NCBI GenBank assembly: GCA_003427395.1
Contig: BFEA01000496.1
Span: 719,290-743,504 of the forward strand
Length of the DNA stretch: 24,215 nucleotides
Source: Chara braunii
Taxonomy: Eukaryota > Streptophyta > Charophyceae > Charales > Characeae
Reading direction: 5' to 3'
Below the pieces are notes generated by a model. The model searched no databases and had not been told where the DNA came from. It saw nothing but the letters and a program-made list of their open reading frames with translations. The translations under genes and the position numbers were made by a program. This document shows positions 8,701 to 19,163 of this stretch, piece by piece; position 1 is the stretch's first letter, and each line of letters begins with the position of its first letter.

Positions 8701-8769
8701 GAGATGACACCTCTTTGTGGATGGCAAGTGAGGGTCGTCTCCATTAAGAGTAGTGTTTGGAAAAGAAAG

Positions 8770-9512
8770 ACAGTTAAAAATAATTGTTGTTCTACACGGA
8801 GGAGTTGCAGGAGGTCACTGAGTTGCTGATAATACTTACACTAAGACCGCTAAGCTTTATTTTTTGCATGACATGAGGGATATGATTTATATATTTTGTA
8901 AGTCGTGTGTACTGTGCCAAAAGCGGTCAATGGTTGAACCTCTATTTCTCACTATCATAATACAGTCAGGTAGTTGAAATAACTTGGATCTGATTGCTAC
9001 GCCTTAAGGCAAAGGAGGGATGAGATACATACTGAACATTGGAGATTGTTTATCTAGTTATATTGACGCAAAGACTCTGAAAAGGAAAACAATCGAACAA
9101 GTGGCTGACATCATAGAGTAAATTCATATCAAATGTTCTTTCATGAGAGAGTCTGCTTCAAACAACGGTTCGAAATTCAAAAATGAGATTGTTAGAAAAA
9201 CTACTCTTAGACTGAGTATCTGAATCAAGTATGTGACTACCTTTCATCCCCAAGCCAATGCACTTGTTGAGAGAGAGCATAGAACAGTGAAGGATTCATT
9301 AGCATAGTGGTGTGAAGACAATTGTAGTAAGTGGTCGAACATGTTGAGAGGTACAGTCTATGTGGACAACATCCCTGTTAAGATAATTACTGGACATGCA
9401 CCGATTACGCTATAGTATGGTCGGTATGCCACTTTAAGTATTGGAAGCATAGTGAGAACTTTGTTTAGTCAAGAAAGAGATAAAAATACTTCATCTTAGG
9501 GTTTTCAAAAAT
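8770..9512 (+). pseudogene. Ty3/gypsy integrase, decayed
   Basis: Frame 2 carries an HHCC zinc-binding region: GGH at about 8815, HDM at about 8868, and CKSCVLCQKR at about 8900-8930. The catalytic core follows: NLDLIATP for the first Asp (8981-9004), ESASNNGSKF for the second position (about 9146-9178), and TTFHPQANALVEREHR for the Glu (about 9238-9282). The second catalytic Asp is Asn in this copy. At least seven in-frame stops interrupt the domain, including those after GGH, before NLDL, after ATP, before IHIKC and after DSLA. The core order matches the DDE integrase of Ty3/gypsy elements. Confidence 0.88.
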
Positions 9513-9880
9513 TTGAATGAAGCAGATATCAGATTTGATCAGGTAGTGATGGATGTTGCAGAGAGAATGATATCCAATAAACTATCTGATCAAGAGAGAT
9601 GGAATACAGAAAGATACATAAGAAAGTGGAAAACAAAAATTGGTGATGTTATCATTGTATTTGACAATTCTCTTAAGACTCACGTTTGGAGTCTAGATGA
9701 CTCGATCCTTACAAAATTATAGGTCAAGCAGAGAACAACGTCTATAAGATATACGAGATGAATGACTCAAGAGTTTATGATATGATATCAGGGTCGATAT
9801 TTCGTAAGTTTATCTTCATAAATCCTGATCCGATTCTTACAATGACCAAAAAGAGAGGAAAAAGAGGTCAAATCATCTAG
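9513..9880 (+). pseudogene. Integrase C-terminal region and pol end
   Basis: Frame 3 from 9513 reads FDQVVMDVAERM, ERYIRKWKTKIGDVIIVFDN and SLKTHVW. This resembles the post-core GPY/F-type region that typically contains a GD-hydrophobic-V strand. Near 9704 the frame changes to frame 2, giving DPYKIIGQAENNVYKIYEM, then FRKFIFINPDP, ending at the TAG at 9878-9880. The frame change explains the premature stop at 9720. No chromodomain is obvious. Confidence 0.75.
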
Positions 9881-10370
9881 TAAAAATGCAGTTTCAAAAA
9901 ACTGGAAAAAAATACAGTTAGGCGGTAAGATTTCAAAACTGGACTTTGAGTACTCTCAAATTATTCTTATATTGTCAATTTAGTATGTCAATTTTCAGCA
10001 TGTCAGTTTTGACCCAAGAGATTAAGAGAAAAAAAATTGATGATTCATATTCGTTTCCTCATATGAATTAATTTTCTTATTCCTACAAGTAACAAAACTA
10101 ACGAGATTAAAGTATCACTTACGTCGAATCTCAGTCGATCCATGAGTATCAAATCCCTGAGAGTGGAGAGCAACTGTGAGGTGAACTTGCAATAGGTATG
10201 ATGAGATATGACCTTCCTAAATATTGACGCAGTATCACGTTAGAGAACTCATAACAATAACACATTAAAAATTTAAACAATATCATTTTTATAATTAAAA
10301 AAAAAAACAAATTGATGGGCAAAAAAAAAAAAAACTTTACTTGACAAAAAAATGTCATTGGAGTGACTTC
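9881..10370. other. AT-rich 3' flank of the gypsy remnant
   Basis: No ORF or RNA gene is visible. A purine run (AAGAGATTAAGAGAAAAAAAA) around 10016-10036 could be a polypurine tract. I could not find an LTR pair to support that. Poly-A runs of 11 and 14 nt occur at 10298-10308 and about 10321-10334. Confidence 0.4.
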
Positions 10371-10379
10371 GTGTATTAT

Positions 10380-10778
10380 CTATGTTGCATAGAGTACACG
10401 CACGGGGACTTCCCGTACGAAACGTACAGGTTATTTCTGCACGGGATCTGTATGGGAACCTGTACGGGAACCTATACGGGAACCTGTACGTCTTGTACGC
10501 CCCCGTACGAAAAAGCAAAAAAAAATAAATAAAAAAAATAGTCATCAAAAAAATCCAAAAAAAAACTAGGTGATGCAAAAAAATAAAACAAGCAACATTT
10601 GGTTGAGCATCATCTTCATATTACTAATAGAATTTCAAAAAAATAAAATAAAAATAATATCGGATTAAAAAAAAAAAAAAAAAAAACCCTCGTATTGGGC
10701 CCCTAGCGTACGAGTAGCGTACGAGTACAAGAGTACGAATCCGTACTCGTACGAGGGTGCGTACAAGTGGCAACGTAG
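10380..10778. mobile_element. hAT-like non-autonomous element (MITE) A
   Basis: The left end is CTATGTTGCA (10380) and the reverse-complemented right end is CTACGTTGCC (from 10778). The TIR similarity continues into GTAC..GCAC on both sides. TGTATTAT flanks the element directly at 10372-10379 and 10779-10786, an 8-bp target-site duplication as expected for hAT transposons. The direct repeat extends to 9 bp with a preceding G. Inside the left end is a 12-bp array, TGTACGGGAACC-type units at 10449-10484, within a CGTACG-rich region. The right end is a GTACGAGT/ACTCGTAC palindromic array (10698-10765). The middle is A-rich and contains ACAAGCAACATTT at 10588-10600. It has no coding capacity. Confidence 0.75.
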
Positions 10779-10789
10779 TGTATTATAAT

Positions 10790-10918
10790 TAAATTATCTG
10801 TCCAAGAAAAATCTCATAGGGATCAGCACAAAGGAGTTCATATTTACTTGACAAAAAGTTATGAATACAAAGACTCCGTGTTTTTTTACTATGTTATCTA
10901 TCTTTTGTCTTAGATAAG
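10790..10918. repeat. Second copy of a sequence flanking MITE A
   Basis: TTTACTTGACAAAAA at about 10848-10862, followed by GACTCCGTGT, echoes TTTACTTGACAAAAA followed by GTGACTTCGTGT just left of MITE A (about 10336-10375). The repeat is short and diverged. Confidence 0.4.
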
Positions 10919-11078
10919 GGAATGGAACGTCTCTGAGACCAGTATCTTGATATTTTCTTAAGGCTGGTGGGAGGTCTCTTGGAAATATTTTCAGTTGAGG
11001 AAAGGGGTCTCTCTAGGATCAGTAACTTTGTGTTTCCTTGAGGTTGAAGGTAGATATCTTGAAAATACTTTATTGTTT
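10919..11078. repeat. 80-bp diverged tandem duplication
   Basis: GGAATGGAACGTCTCTGAG at 10919 and GGAAAGGGGTCTCTCTAGG at 10999 start two parallel units. Each continues through ATCAGTA/CCAGTA, TTTTCTTAAGG/TTTCCTTGAGG and CTTGGAAATATTTT/CTTGAAAATACTTT. Roughly a quarter of positions differ by eye. Confidence 0.65.
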
Positions 11079-11079
11079 G

Positions 11080-11700
11080 TTATATTGTTGTTGTTTTGTG
11101 CCTCTTGAGACTAAAGGTACGTCTCATGAAAAATGGTTGTTCAGTTATTTGGGGCATGGGCAGTCTGCTTGTGGGCTTGATATGCTTGCTTGGTTGTTTG
11201 TGCTTGGGTTTTCTTCTATAACCTAAGATGTCGTAAATTTTCAGGGCTCGCCATGACCTTACCGTCGTAGGTTGCAATCTCATGGGGTCGGTTGGTCCCC
11301 TACTCGAGTACCAAATTTTATAGTTGGCTGAGGTTAAGGCTCGGGAGTCTAGTCTAGGAAATCAAAAGGGGTAAGCTTGAACCCTTCCGCAGTCAGAGGA
11401 AGCAATCAAGTGGATTCACTAGAGCCCAAATTGTAGTTAGACATTGTCCTACGTACGAAATTTGGGTGGGGCAGTAAGCGACATAGGCCGAAAACTTGTG
11501 GGTGAGTCAGACCCCGACCGTCGTAGTAAAAACTGGGTGTAGACCGTGTAGGGAAGTTAGGCTGACGGGAGGTCTACTGTCTTAGGGTGACCAGACGACC
11601 GCCTTTTTCACAAATGGCGAGACCCCCGCCGGCCACGTCACGCAGAAGTTAAAGAAAAAAAGAAAAACAAGAGACGACTTAAGGACAACGCTTGAATAAT
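11080..11700. other. Unassigned stretch
   Basis: Short ORFs only, none with motifs. The word ACCGTCGTAG appears at about 11259 and 11518, with a related form at about 14007. This hints at an old dispersed repeat that I cannot delimit. Confidence 0.4.
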
Positions 11701-11716
11701 CCCGCGGCCGTCAAGA

Positions 11717-11744
11717 TGGACGAGGTCACCTTGCCACCTCGTCG
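11717..11744. repeat. Hairpin
   Basis: GACGAGGT and ACCTCGTC form a perfect 8-bp stem around CACCTTGCC-type spacer sequence. It lies in an unassigned region. Confidence 0.55.
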
Positions 11745-11821
11745 CTCTAGCCGGGTGAGCCAACTGTACTTCTCGCGCTCCGCTGAGACAAGATAAGTTT
11801 CACGGGGCACAACTTACCTTT

Positions 11822-11846
11822 CCTAAGGGTTATCACCACCCTTAGG
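11822..11846. repeat. Perfect 9-bp hairpin
   Basis: CCTAAGGGT, a 7-nt loop and ACCCTTAGG form a perfect stem. No T run follows, so it is not a recognisable terminator. Confidence 0.65.
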
Positions 11847-11849
11847 GAC

Positions 11850-12860
11850 GTATCCCTACCGAGTTATTGACTCACATGTGAAAGTTTTTACATGCAGTTG
11901 CAAAGGTAGGTTAACCGAGGGCGTTTGCTCATTTTGCTGCAATATAGGAAACGCTTGGTTAAACACCAAGTGGACCCGAACATGGTCCGTTCCCAAAGGC
12001 ACTGATCACCTAGGTGCAAAATGAACGTCGGTCGACTAGGTCGGCCCCAACCACACGTGAAACCCCAAATTAATCTTAGTCCCATAGACGCAAAATTCAA
12101 AAACAAAGATTATCGTGATAAAATATATTTATACCGAAATAAATCGACCATTAGTCGATAGGAAAACACATTTGAATCTAACAAAGTTAAAACAATAACT
12201 TAATACATGAACATCAGATGATAAAGTCAGTATCACAAAATAAAATCAATCATCTCGGGTCGAATTTAATAAGTATGGTATTGTAATCAACTGCTAACAA
12301 GGAGTTGGCTCTGACAATAACCTTGATGCAGCCGACAAGGTAGTCGGTCTGCCTCAGTTTTGACTTGATGAGACGTGTTGCCGAAATCATTCATTATTCC
12401 CTACTTCCGATCTAAGATTAGGCACACAATACCGTTTTCATACATATTAGTTTTTTTTAATGACAGGCTGCATTGCGGATAATTCTTGATCATGTGCATT
12501 ACTTAAAGTATTGCATGTATGTAAAAAATTCTCACATCAAATAATTCTCATATATTATCGCATTGTTTTGTCATAAGCGTGACAATGATACATTGACTAA
12601 CTTCTGCTCGCGATCCATTTCTCACGCGGTACATTATCCCTCAATGCCTAAGCATGATAGTACCATCATCGGGGCAACCTGGATACTATCCATCCGGGTG
12701 GTGTCATGACTCTATCTTATATGTTTTTTTTTCCCTTTGAGATTACCTTGCCCATCCTAGTAAAAACATAATGGCTTGGACATAGGAACAATCTGACGTG
12801 GTCCCTAAGGCAACTTTATTAGGGAACAAAGTTCACAAAGATATATCTATTTGTGGTATA
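11850..12860. other. Unassigned, AT-rich
   Basis: A 72-codon minus ORF (11888-12106) has no motif and its plus-strand counterpart is full of stops. From 12100 to 12860 the sequence is AT-rich with nothing recognisable. Confidence 0.4.
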
Positions 12861-12861
12861 G

Positions 12862-13434
12862 TTGTCGGCTCTCTCGGGTCTCAACCTCTATTTGATCGAG
12901 TTGTACAAACTCCTCGTCGTTAAAAATCAAAGTGGTGACGCGAGTCTCTTACACAACTCAGACCGTTTGCGAGTCATAGAGGGAGGTCATCCAAGATGTC
13001 AGCTTTCATACTATGACACGATAAAGCTGACGCATCCGAAAGAGGTGCCTCGTCATAGTGTTCCTAATCCGGATGATGTCATAGCGGTCACCGGATAAGG
13101 TAATCTTAATGCTCACAATGACTTGAGAAAGGCATAGGAGGTTGCTCGAGCGATGGAAAAAACAGAGTATACCCATAAAATGCATCTGGAAGTGGCGCCA
13201 CATTGGCAAGAACGTCCTCGCATGAGTCTGAAAAAAATCCTTATTCTTTGCAAGTCAATAAATCCAACTCAACGAGTCAACTCATCATCACGAACCAATA
13301 GAAGTCGCCCCGCTTGTCGGATCAACTCTTCATCCAAAGTGTCACGCACGAACAAATATCCTGCTTGGGTAAGATGTCGTCGACCGCCGGTCATTTGTCC
13401 ACAAAAAAAAATGGATCACATTAAGCATCAATAA
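12862..13434 (+). pseudogene. Unrecognised decayed coding frame
   Basis: One frame stays open for about 190 codons with only two stops, TAA at 13096 and TAG near 13135. The two open segments lie in the same phase, which suggests a former protein. It starts after a stop with no ATG at the left edge. The C-terminal third is basic and rich in Ser, Arg and Asn (for example SSSRTNRSRPACRINSSSK). A retroelement Gag or nucleic-acid-binding tail would fit, but no domain is identifiable and coding status is uncertain. Confidence 0.3.
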
Positions 13435-13439
13435 GTCGT

Positions 13440-15360
13440 GAAAGGTTTGAACTTCATCCTGGTATACTACTCTTCCGCACACGTAGCTGTCTACCTGCTC
13501 GAAATGATTAGCACAGATCTGTTTGAAGAACTCATTGTTTTCAATTGACGTCATGCGAGCGTCGTAGCGCATGGCAAACCTAAGGTAACGTTATCGGATT
13601 TCAAGGTCAAAGCGTGACCATAGCTCGTTGTTCTCGAATCCATACACGGTATGGAGGTCATACCGCCCGAGTCACCGAGTTCGACTAAAACTAACCTTGA
13701 AAACTTTTGCAATCACCGAGGTTAGTAAGAGGTCGGTCTGCGACGGATTTCTTGTCGAACCGTGATCCCCTCTTAACTCTCTCCCTTGCGGGAATACTTC
13801 AATCGGGTTGAAAACCATACATCCGACTCGGTTCAACCCTATTTTACTCCTCTGGGCTTCCGCTATGTGGCTCACTCTAACCTCCTTGCTTGGAAAAAAA
13901 AAACGATAATTGTTAGTGCCGCAAGCATCTGAAAAACAATCCAAGTTTATTATGACCCTATGTTAAGTCATAGACCCAACATACTGCTAAGCATATGGGC
14001 CAACGACCGTCGTGGCTAATTGTCGTTCACCTTTATTCGGGTTAGCACATTTTCGTGTTGTGCTCACAAGTCTCACTAATTTTTCTTTTCTTCGGGCTTA
14101 TGCTTCTTATGACACAGCCCCTCCACGAAGGTAGTGCCTACTTGCACTCCATCTGAAACTAGTACACGAACTGGGCTTCTTTTGGCGCCAGTTCCCCATA
14201 TATTTGTGGCTTTAAAGGTTGCCATAAAAAAAAGGTACAATTCAGCTTCCTTTCTGTTTGTGAGTATGAGAAAACAATGTCTGTCCCTAGCCATGAAACA
14301 CCCTTCCCTCTAAGAAATGGTTTGGGATATCCTTCCTCCTTGCCCGAGCACATAGCTCGGATCTCTGAAGTCGGGTTGACTCCACCACGAATTCAGCAAG
14401 ATATCTCGCCGTAATACGGTCAACACTGGGTCAATAACAGGGTCGGCCCCTAAAGCAACGAACCCCTGCCCCAAATGCTTCCTAGAGAGAAGAAGTCCCA
14501 AAAACGTTAAGTGGAATTTTCCGCCACTTACTCTTCTCACAGAAAGTTGACTTAGGCGAAGAGAAATAAGATACTAAAAAAAAAAAAAGTTGAGGTTGAC
14601 TCTTTTGGACGGTCGAAAACGAGTGGGGCTTTCGGGATAGATCGAGAAATCTCTTGGGAAAAGGATAAATTCAATTGATATCTTTTCTTCTTTATTCAAG
14701 GGTTTCATTCCGAGCACCCATTGAACTTCCTCATATCAAAACATAAACTGTTTCGACATGAAGACAAAAAAAAGAGTCACAGAGAGTAATATTTTTCTTT
14801 ACGTATGAATAGATACAATCAATCTCTCTACCTACCTGCACAACAAACAAAACCAATCCAAGTAGAATGTATCCACACCCCATCCAAGCCAACTCACATT
14901 TTTCACATATATGACACTCACACAACATACTCTACCGTTTCTCTGAACTTTTGAAGCAGGGTCAAGCATAGTGTGGGTTCACACGGGTGTGAAGGGAGAC
15001 TGAGTCAAAACGGACCTTGAGTGAAATTTTGATCCGGCTCACTCAAGAATGTCGACTCATATCTCAATAAAAAACAAATAATCGTCGCACAACTCCACAC
15101 GTTTTGGTTCTTCCACTAAGAAAAGTGACTGAATAAGCAAAGGTTTGACTTTTCTAAGGCGCCTAAACAAGCAAAGGTCGTCCCACTGAAAAGACTCGAG
15201 TGAGAGTACCCTCTAAAAGGGTGTTCTCACAAATGAGTCTCACGTGGTTCCAATGTCACGAACAACCCTTGCTTAGACCCAATATGGTCTCAGCGTCCCA
15301 GACTCTCTCAAGACAATCCCAACTGCACCACACCCTCCTAAAATACTTTCAAACCAATCT
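13440..15360. other. Unassigned intergenic stretch
   Basis: Overlapping short ORFs occur on the minus strand at 13672-13944, 14076-14353 and 14310-14540. None carries a motif I can name, and adjacent frames are equally open. A-rich runs lie at 13896-13905 and 14575-14588. I see no RNA gene. Confidence 0.4.
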
Positions 15361-15373
15361 GAAAGTCCAAACC

Positions 15374-15685
15374 TACGTAGCATCGTGTTCATGTTCGGAG
15401 GCGAAAGCAAACACGTTCCCCCGAACGCGAACAAGGGACCAAAACCCTCCAAACGCGAAAATAAAAGATATTTTAAAAAAATAAATTTCTCAAAACAATC
15501 TGAGAAGAATATATATGTTATGTAAAATAACAATACAAGCAACATTTAAATAAAAAACCGAATATATATATATATTTTTACGAAAAAAAACTTATGTTCG
15601 TCAGAACATGTTCGCGAACACGTTCACGCGAACCTGAAGTGGTGCAACGTGAAGGGGTGCGAACATGTTCTCCGTGCTACCCTAG
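15374..15685. mobile_element. hAT-like non-autonomous element (MITE) B
   Basis: The left end GTAGCATCGTGTTCATGTTCG minus its last base (15377-15396) pairs with the reverse complement of 15661-15680 (GTAGCACGGAGAACATGTTC), with several mismatches. AGTCCAAACCT occurs directly outside both ends, at 15364-15374 and 15684-15694. This contains an 8-bp target-site duplication, with the exact edge ambiguous by 1-2 nt. Subterminal regions are arrays of GTTCG/CGAAC words: 15390-15440 on the left, and 15597-15670 on the right with TGTTCGCGAACACG. The AT-rich core has ACAAGCAACATTT at 15535-15547, the same word as in MITE A. It is non-coding. Confidence 0.75.
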
Positions 15686-16375
15686 TCCAAACCTCTCCAA
15701 CTGCCACATCCGCCTACAATAGTTATGCCAACCACTCACTCCAACCTAAAATTGGTCGCACTTGATCCAAGAATAGTCCCAAATAGATTCACATCAACGC
15801 TTACCACACCGAATAGCTCTGAAAACGGACTAGTTTGCACCGCACGTCTCCAAAAACAATTAAGGGTGGCTCTTCGGCGCAAGTATCGCAAGTATCACCA
15901 AATCAATAACCGTTGTCGACCGGAAGAAGTGGTTTGTCAACCCTCATGTTTGAACCCCTATCCTACCCAGCGTCTGTCACAAGTCCGAGAAGTTCAAACA
16001 CGACGCCTCTTCAGTTTTTCTTATTCTTGCTTCAAGTGTCAAAGGACAGATAAAAAGTCTATGAATCTCTGTTAATTAAAGGAAAATTTTAAGAGTCCGC
16101 AATCTTCGCTCTTAGACTGCTTTTCCTTTCCCTTATCCAACCAACAAGTGTTGCCTCGGGTCCTGGCACATGACTTGTGAGACGAAATAACAATACCTCC
16201 CACCGACGATTCGTTGGGGTCACTGACCGCGCGCTGAAAATGGTTGAAAATGGTGACTGGAGGCCGAAACAACGACCTAGTCCCGCAATTTCATTGCGGC
16301 TACTTTGGCGATTTTTCTCAGTCAAACGAATTCACTCGAAATTCTAAAACTTTGAGGATAGGCATATTAGGTCTT

Positions 16376-17115
16376 GATCTCTCCAGAAAAATAGGAAAAA
16401 AATTAAGAAATATCTTTTTCATCGTCAAACGATCGGCGCGCCGATTCGGTACTCCTTAGAAGTATGCCACTCCGCCAACTATAGGCCAACTGGGAAAATA
16501 CTCGAACTTCTGTGATTTTTCCCGCTCTAACAATTAAAGAGTCTGCCAACGTAGATCCCTGTAGATTTGCCTGTGATCTTTCTATGAAAGATAAAAAAAA
16601 AATAATAAAATTTGTTTTCATCCTGAAACAATCGTCACGCCTATTATGTTATCGTTCTAGGTATGTCACTGCATCATCTGTGGGACAACACGGAAAGTAC
16701 TCCAACGTTTGTGATTTTTCCCACTCTAACGAATGCTTTAAATAGTCTACCAATGTAAAGTACTGTGGGTTTGCTCGTGTTCTTTCCAGAAAAAATAACA
16801 AAACAATTAAGAAAAATCGTTTTCATCATGAAACAATCGTTGTGTCGATTCTGTGCTCATTCCAGGTATGTCACTGCGCCATCTGTAGGCCAACAGGGAA
16901 AGTATTCCAACTTCTATGATTTTTCCCGCTCTAGAGAATGCTTCAACGAGTCTGCCAATATAGAGTCCCATAGGTTTGCTCGTGATCTTTCCAAGAAAAA
17001 TATCAAAACAATTAAGAAAAATTGTTTTCACCTTGAAACAAACGTCTCGCCAATTCGGTGCTCCTTCCAGGTATGTCATTGCGCCATATGTAGGCCAACA
17101 GGGAAAGTACTCCAA
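16376..17115. repeat. ~205-bp minisatellite in the 3' LTR, about 4 units
   Basis: Units begin with GATCTTTCC-type words at 16376, 16575, 16779 and 16984, giving periods of 199, 204 and 205. The last unit is partial. Each contains GGCCAACAGGGAAAGTACTC, GTGATTTTTCCCGCTCTAA, GTATGTCACTGCGCCAT and an inverted TTGTTT...AAACAA around TCATCRTG. The period is not a multiple of three, so ORFs across it shift frame at each unit. Confidence 0.9.
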
Positions 17116-17314
17116 CTTCATCCTTGGTTCGTCTTCTTCCGCTACACGTGCTTGTGAAAGCCAACACACCTTGTGTGCTAGCGCCTGTGCAAGTTCGAAC
17201 TATCCTCGTACTTGCATCTCCTCCCTCCCCGATCCTTGAGCGTCCGAAGGCCATGACACCTTGTGTGGCAGCAAGTACGCCGGTGAGAAATCTCTGGATC
17301 CGGGGCCCAGTTGG

Positions 17315-17324
17315 GCTTATATAG
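17315..17324 (-). promoter_or_regulatory. LTR TATA box (3' LTR)
   Basis: CTATATAAGC on the minus strand, at the position equivalent to 21197-21206 in the other LTR. Confidence 0.55.
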
Positions 17325-17374
17325 TTTGTTGGGCCCAACTCGACACGACTCTCGGCACTTCGGTGTGTCGGGCC

Positions 17375-17640
17375 TGTCGAGAACTTTGTAGCGCCCCAGT
17401 ACCGACGCAATTTCCGAACCTAGTCCCGGGCTCATTTGGGCCCCGAAAGGTCACTTGATGCACCAAGCTGGCCCCCTTGTCGGGTGTCGAGGACTCTTTA
17501 GCGCCCGGTTCCGGAGCAGCACCCGAGCCTAGTCCCAAGCCCATTTCGGCGCCGAAAAGTTAAGTGTCAAACCAACCAGGCCTTGTTCTCGAGAAATACG
17601 AAGGCCCGATTCTGGTCCTCTCATTCCGGGCCAATTTTTC
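17375..17640. repeat. 110-bp degenerate repeat in the 3' LTR
   Basis: TGTCGAGAACTTT at 17375 and TGTCGAGGACTCTTT at 17485 start parallel units. Both run through GCGCCC.., CCGAACCTAGTCCC/CCGAGCCTAGTCCC, CATTTGGGCCCCGAAA and similar words. A third partial unit starts near 17585. The same arrangement occurs at about 21249-21520 in the 5' LTR. Confidence 0.75.
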
Positions 17641-17893
17641 GGTTCTAGGTCTGGAATCGTCCCTTGCTGACGCGTGCATGACACCCATAGGCCCAGTCCA
17701 TGCCACTTAGATCCTGTTCAACAATCCACACTTATTCTATGGACCGGAACGCGGTGCGTAGGGTTCTAGGAATTTAGGTATGATTATGTGACCACTTTTT
17801 GGGTCGGCTTCCCTGTGTATGGAGCTGGTCTTTTATAATCTAGTCCGGTCCTTCACATTTCAGAATGGTCCTCCGCGCGTTAGCCCCGGTCCC

Positions 17894-19163
17894 CCTTTTT
17901 ATCTCATTTCAGAATAGTCCTCTGCGCGTAAATGCGCGTTAGCCTCGGTCACCCTTTTTATCTCATTTCTCGTAAAACAACTAACTTGAAGCCCTTTGGT
18001 TCTCATTCATCATATTTCTCTTTTCCTCGTCCATATCAATTTTTTCGTTAATCCTCATACGTTCATGACTAGCCCGCGATGCATAGTCTTTCTCATCATT
18101 ACTTTGCACGGTGACAGACTCTGGTAAACTGATAAATTTACAACCAATAAATGACTCACATTTTCCTTCATACGTGGGTAGAGGCAAGTCCGCAACGCAT
18201 TTGATTGTACAATCGACGTAGGTGAGATCTCTCTTCAAGCTCTCGTCTTCATCGTCGTAATGTCTGTGTTATCTCACTTTCAACGGTACTCGTTGGAGTA
18301 TGATCGTCTTCACATCCAATGTCTGTTGTTGTTAAAGGAAGGACACCATTCTTGGGGTCATCATTAGAAAGATTTCTTCGGGCTTGGTTGACTGCTTAAG
18401 GCTGTCTTGTTGGGTCTTATATCGAGTATGGTGGTCCGCTGCTAAGTTTTTAGTAGTATTGTCCTCATTTCTTCGTGTTTGTGAGGGTTTTGGCCTTTGT
18501 TGTTCACTCCCTCCGTTCGTAAGTTCAAAGGTTTTCATCGAAGTTGAAAGAAATTCAAAATATTCCCATCGAAATTCACTGCATTGCATGAACTTGAAAG
18601 AGTCTCAATCACTAGCATGGAGTAGATTGGCACGCACTCTACCCTGTGCCTCCGGATGACAATGATGGACCACGTAAATCATCTTTTCAATCCCTTCCCA
18701 TTCCCGGTATTTAACCTACACTTTCCACTTATCAAGAAAAATGAAGATGTCATGTTTGTTAAAGTAGGGAGTTGAAGGTTTTTCAGAATAAGTATCGTAA
18801 TGTTCCCCACCCAATTTGACCTTGTAGCAGTCGTCCTCTGAATCCCGTTCTTCAAGTGTCCAACGTGTCTTTATACCCCCATTGTAATTGTTCAGTATCG
18901 TAATGTTCCCCACCCAATTTGACCTTGTAGCAATCGTCCGTTGAATCCCGTTCTCCAAGTGTCCAACGTGTCTTTGTACCCTTATTGTAATTGTTCTCAG
19001 GATTCTGTAAATCAGTGTCTTCTCTCCCATTGTGTCTTCCCACTGTTTAGCCGTTGTTCTTTGGTGTACCTCCAGACGAATTTCCTTTGACCAGCTCGGT
19101 AATGCCCCTGCAACACCTCGCCTCAGCATTAAAGGCGGACCGAAGTCATGAGAGGCAGCCCTG
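17894..19163 (-). other. Interior of the LTR element, no gag-pol
   Basis: The interior shows no reverse transcriptase, integrase, protease or zinc-knuckle motif on either strand. Minus-strand ORFs exist (18332-18589, and 18716-19207, which spans the primer-binding site) but have no recognisable domain. The element would depend on enzymes from another element. A purine run on the minus strand (AAAAAGGGGGACC, about 17890-17900) directly abuts the LTR-homologous sequence and could be the polypurine tract. Confidence 0.6.
18791..18996. repeat. 103-bp tandem duplication in the LTR-element interior
   Basis: AGTATCGTAATGTTCCCCAC begins at 18791 and again at 18894. Both units continue through CAATTTGACCTTGTAGCA, TGAATCCCGTTC, CAAGTGTCCAACGTGTCTTT and TTGTAATTGTTC. 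103 is not divisible by three, so a protein reading through both copies would change frame. Confidence 0.9.

Larger units (their letters stand above)
15914..17893 (-). repeat. 3' LTR (left copy), inner edge altered
   Basis: Collinear with the right copy from GTCGAC (15916) through GAAGTGGTTTGTCAACCC, GAGTCCGCAATCTTCGCTC, the ~205-bp minisatellite and the GTCGGG/CCCGG-rich block, up to GTTAGCCCCGGTCC near 17890. The last ~105 bp of the right copy are absent. A local duplication (CATTTCAGAATRGTCCTC at 17858 and about 17906) sits at the junction instead. Confidence 0.82.

Noticed and set aside
13672-14540. Cluster of minus-strand ORFs of 64-90 codons
   Set aside because: Different frames are open over the same bases and none has a recognisable motif or conserved start.
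16376-17115. CRISPR-like or protein-repeat array
   Set aside because: Units are contiguous homologous repeats without unique spacers.
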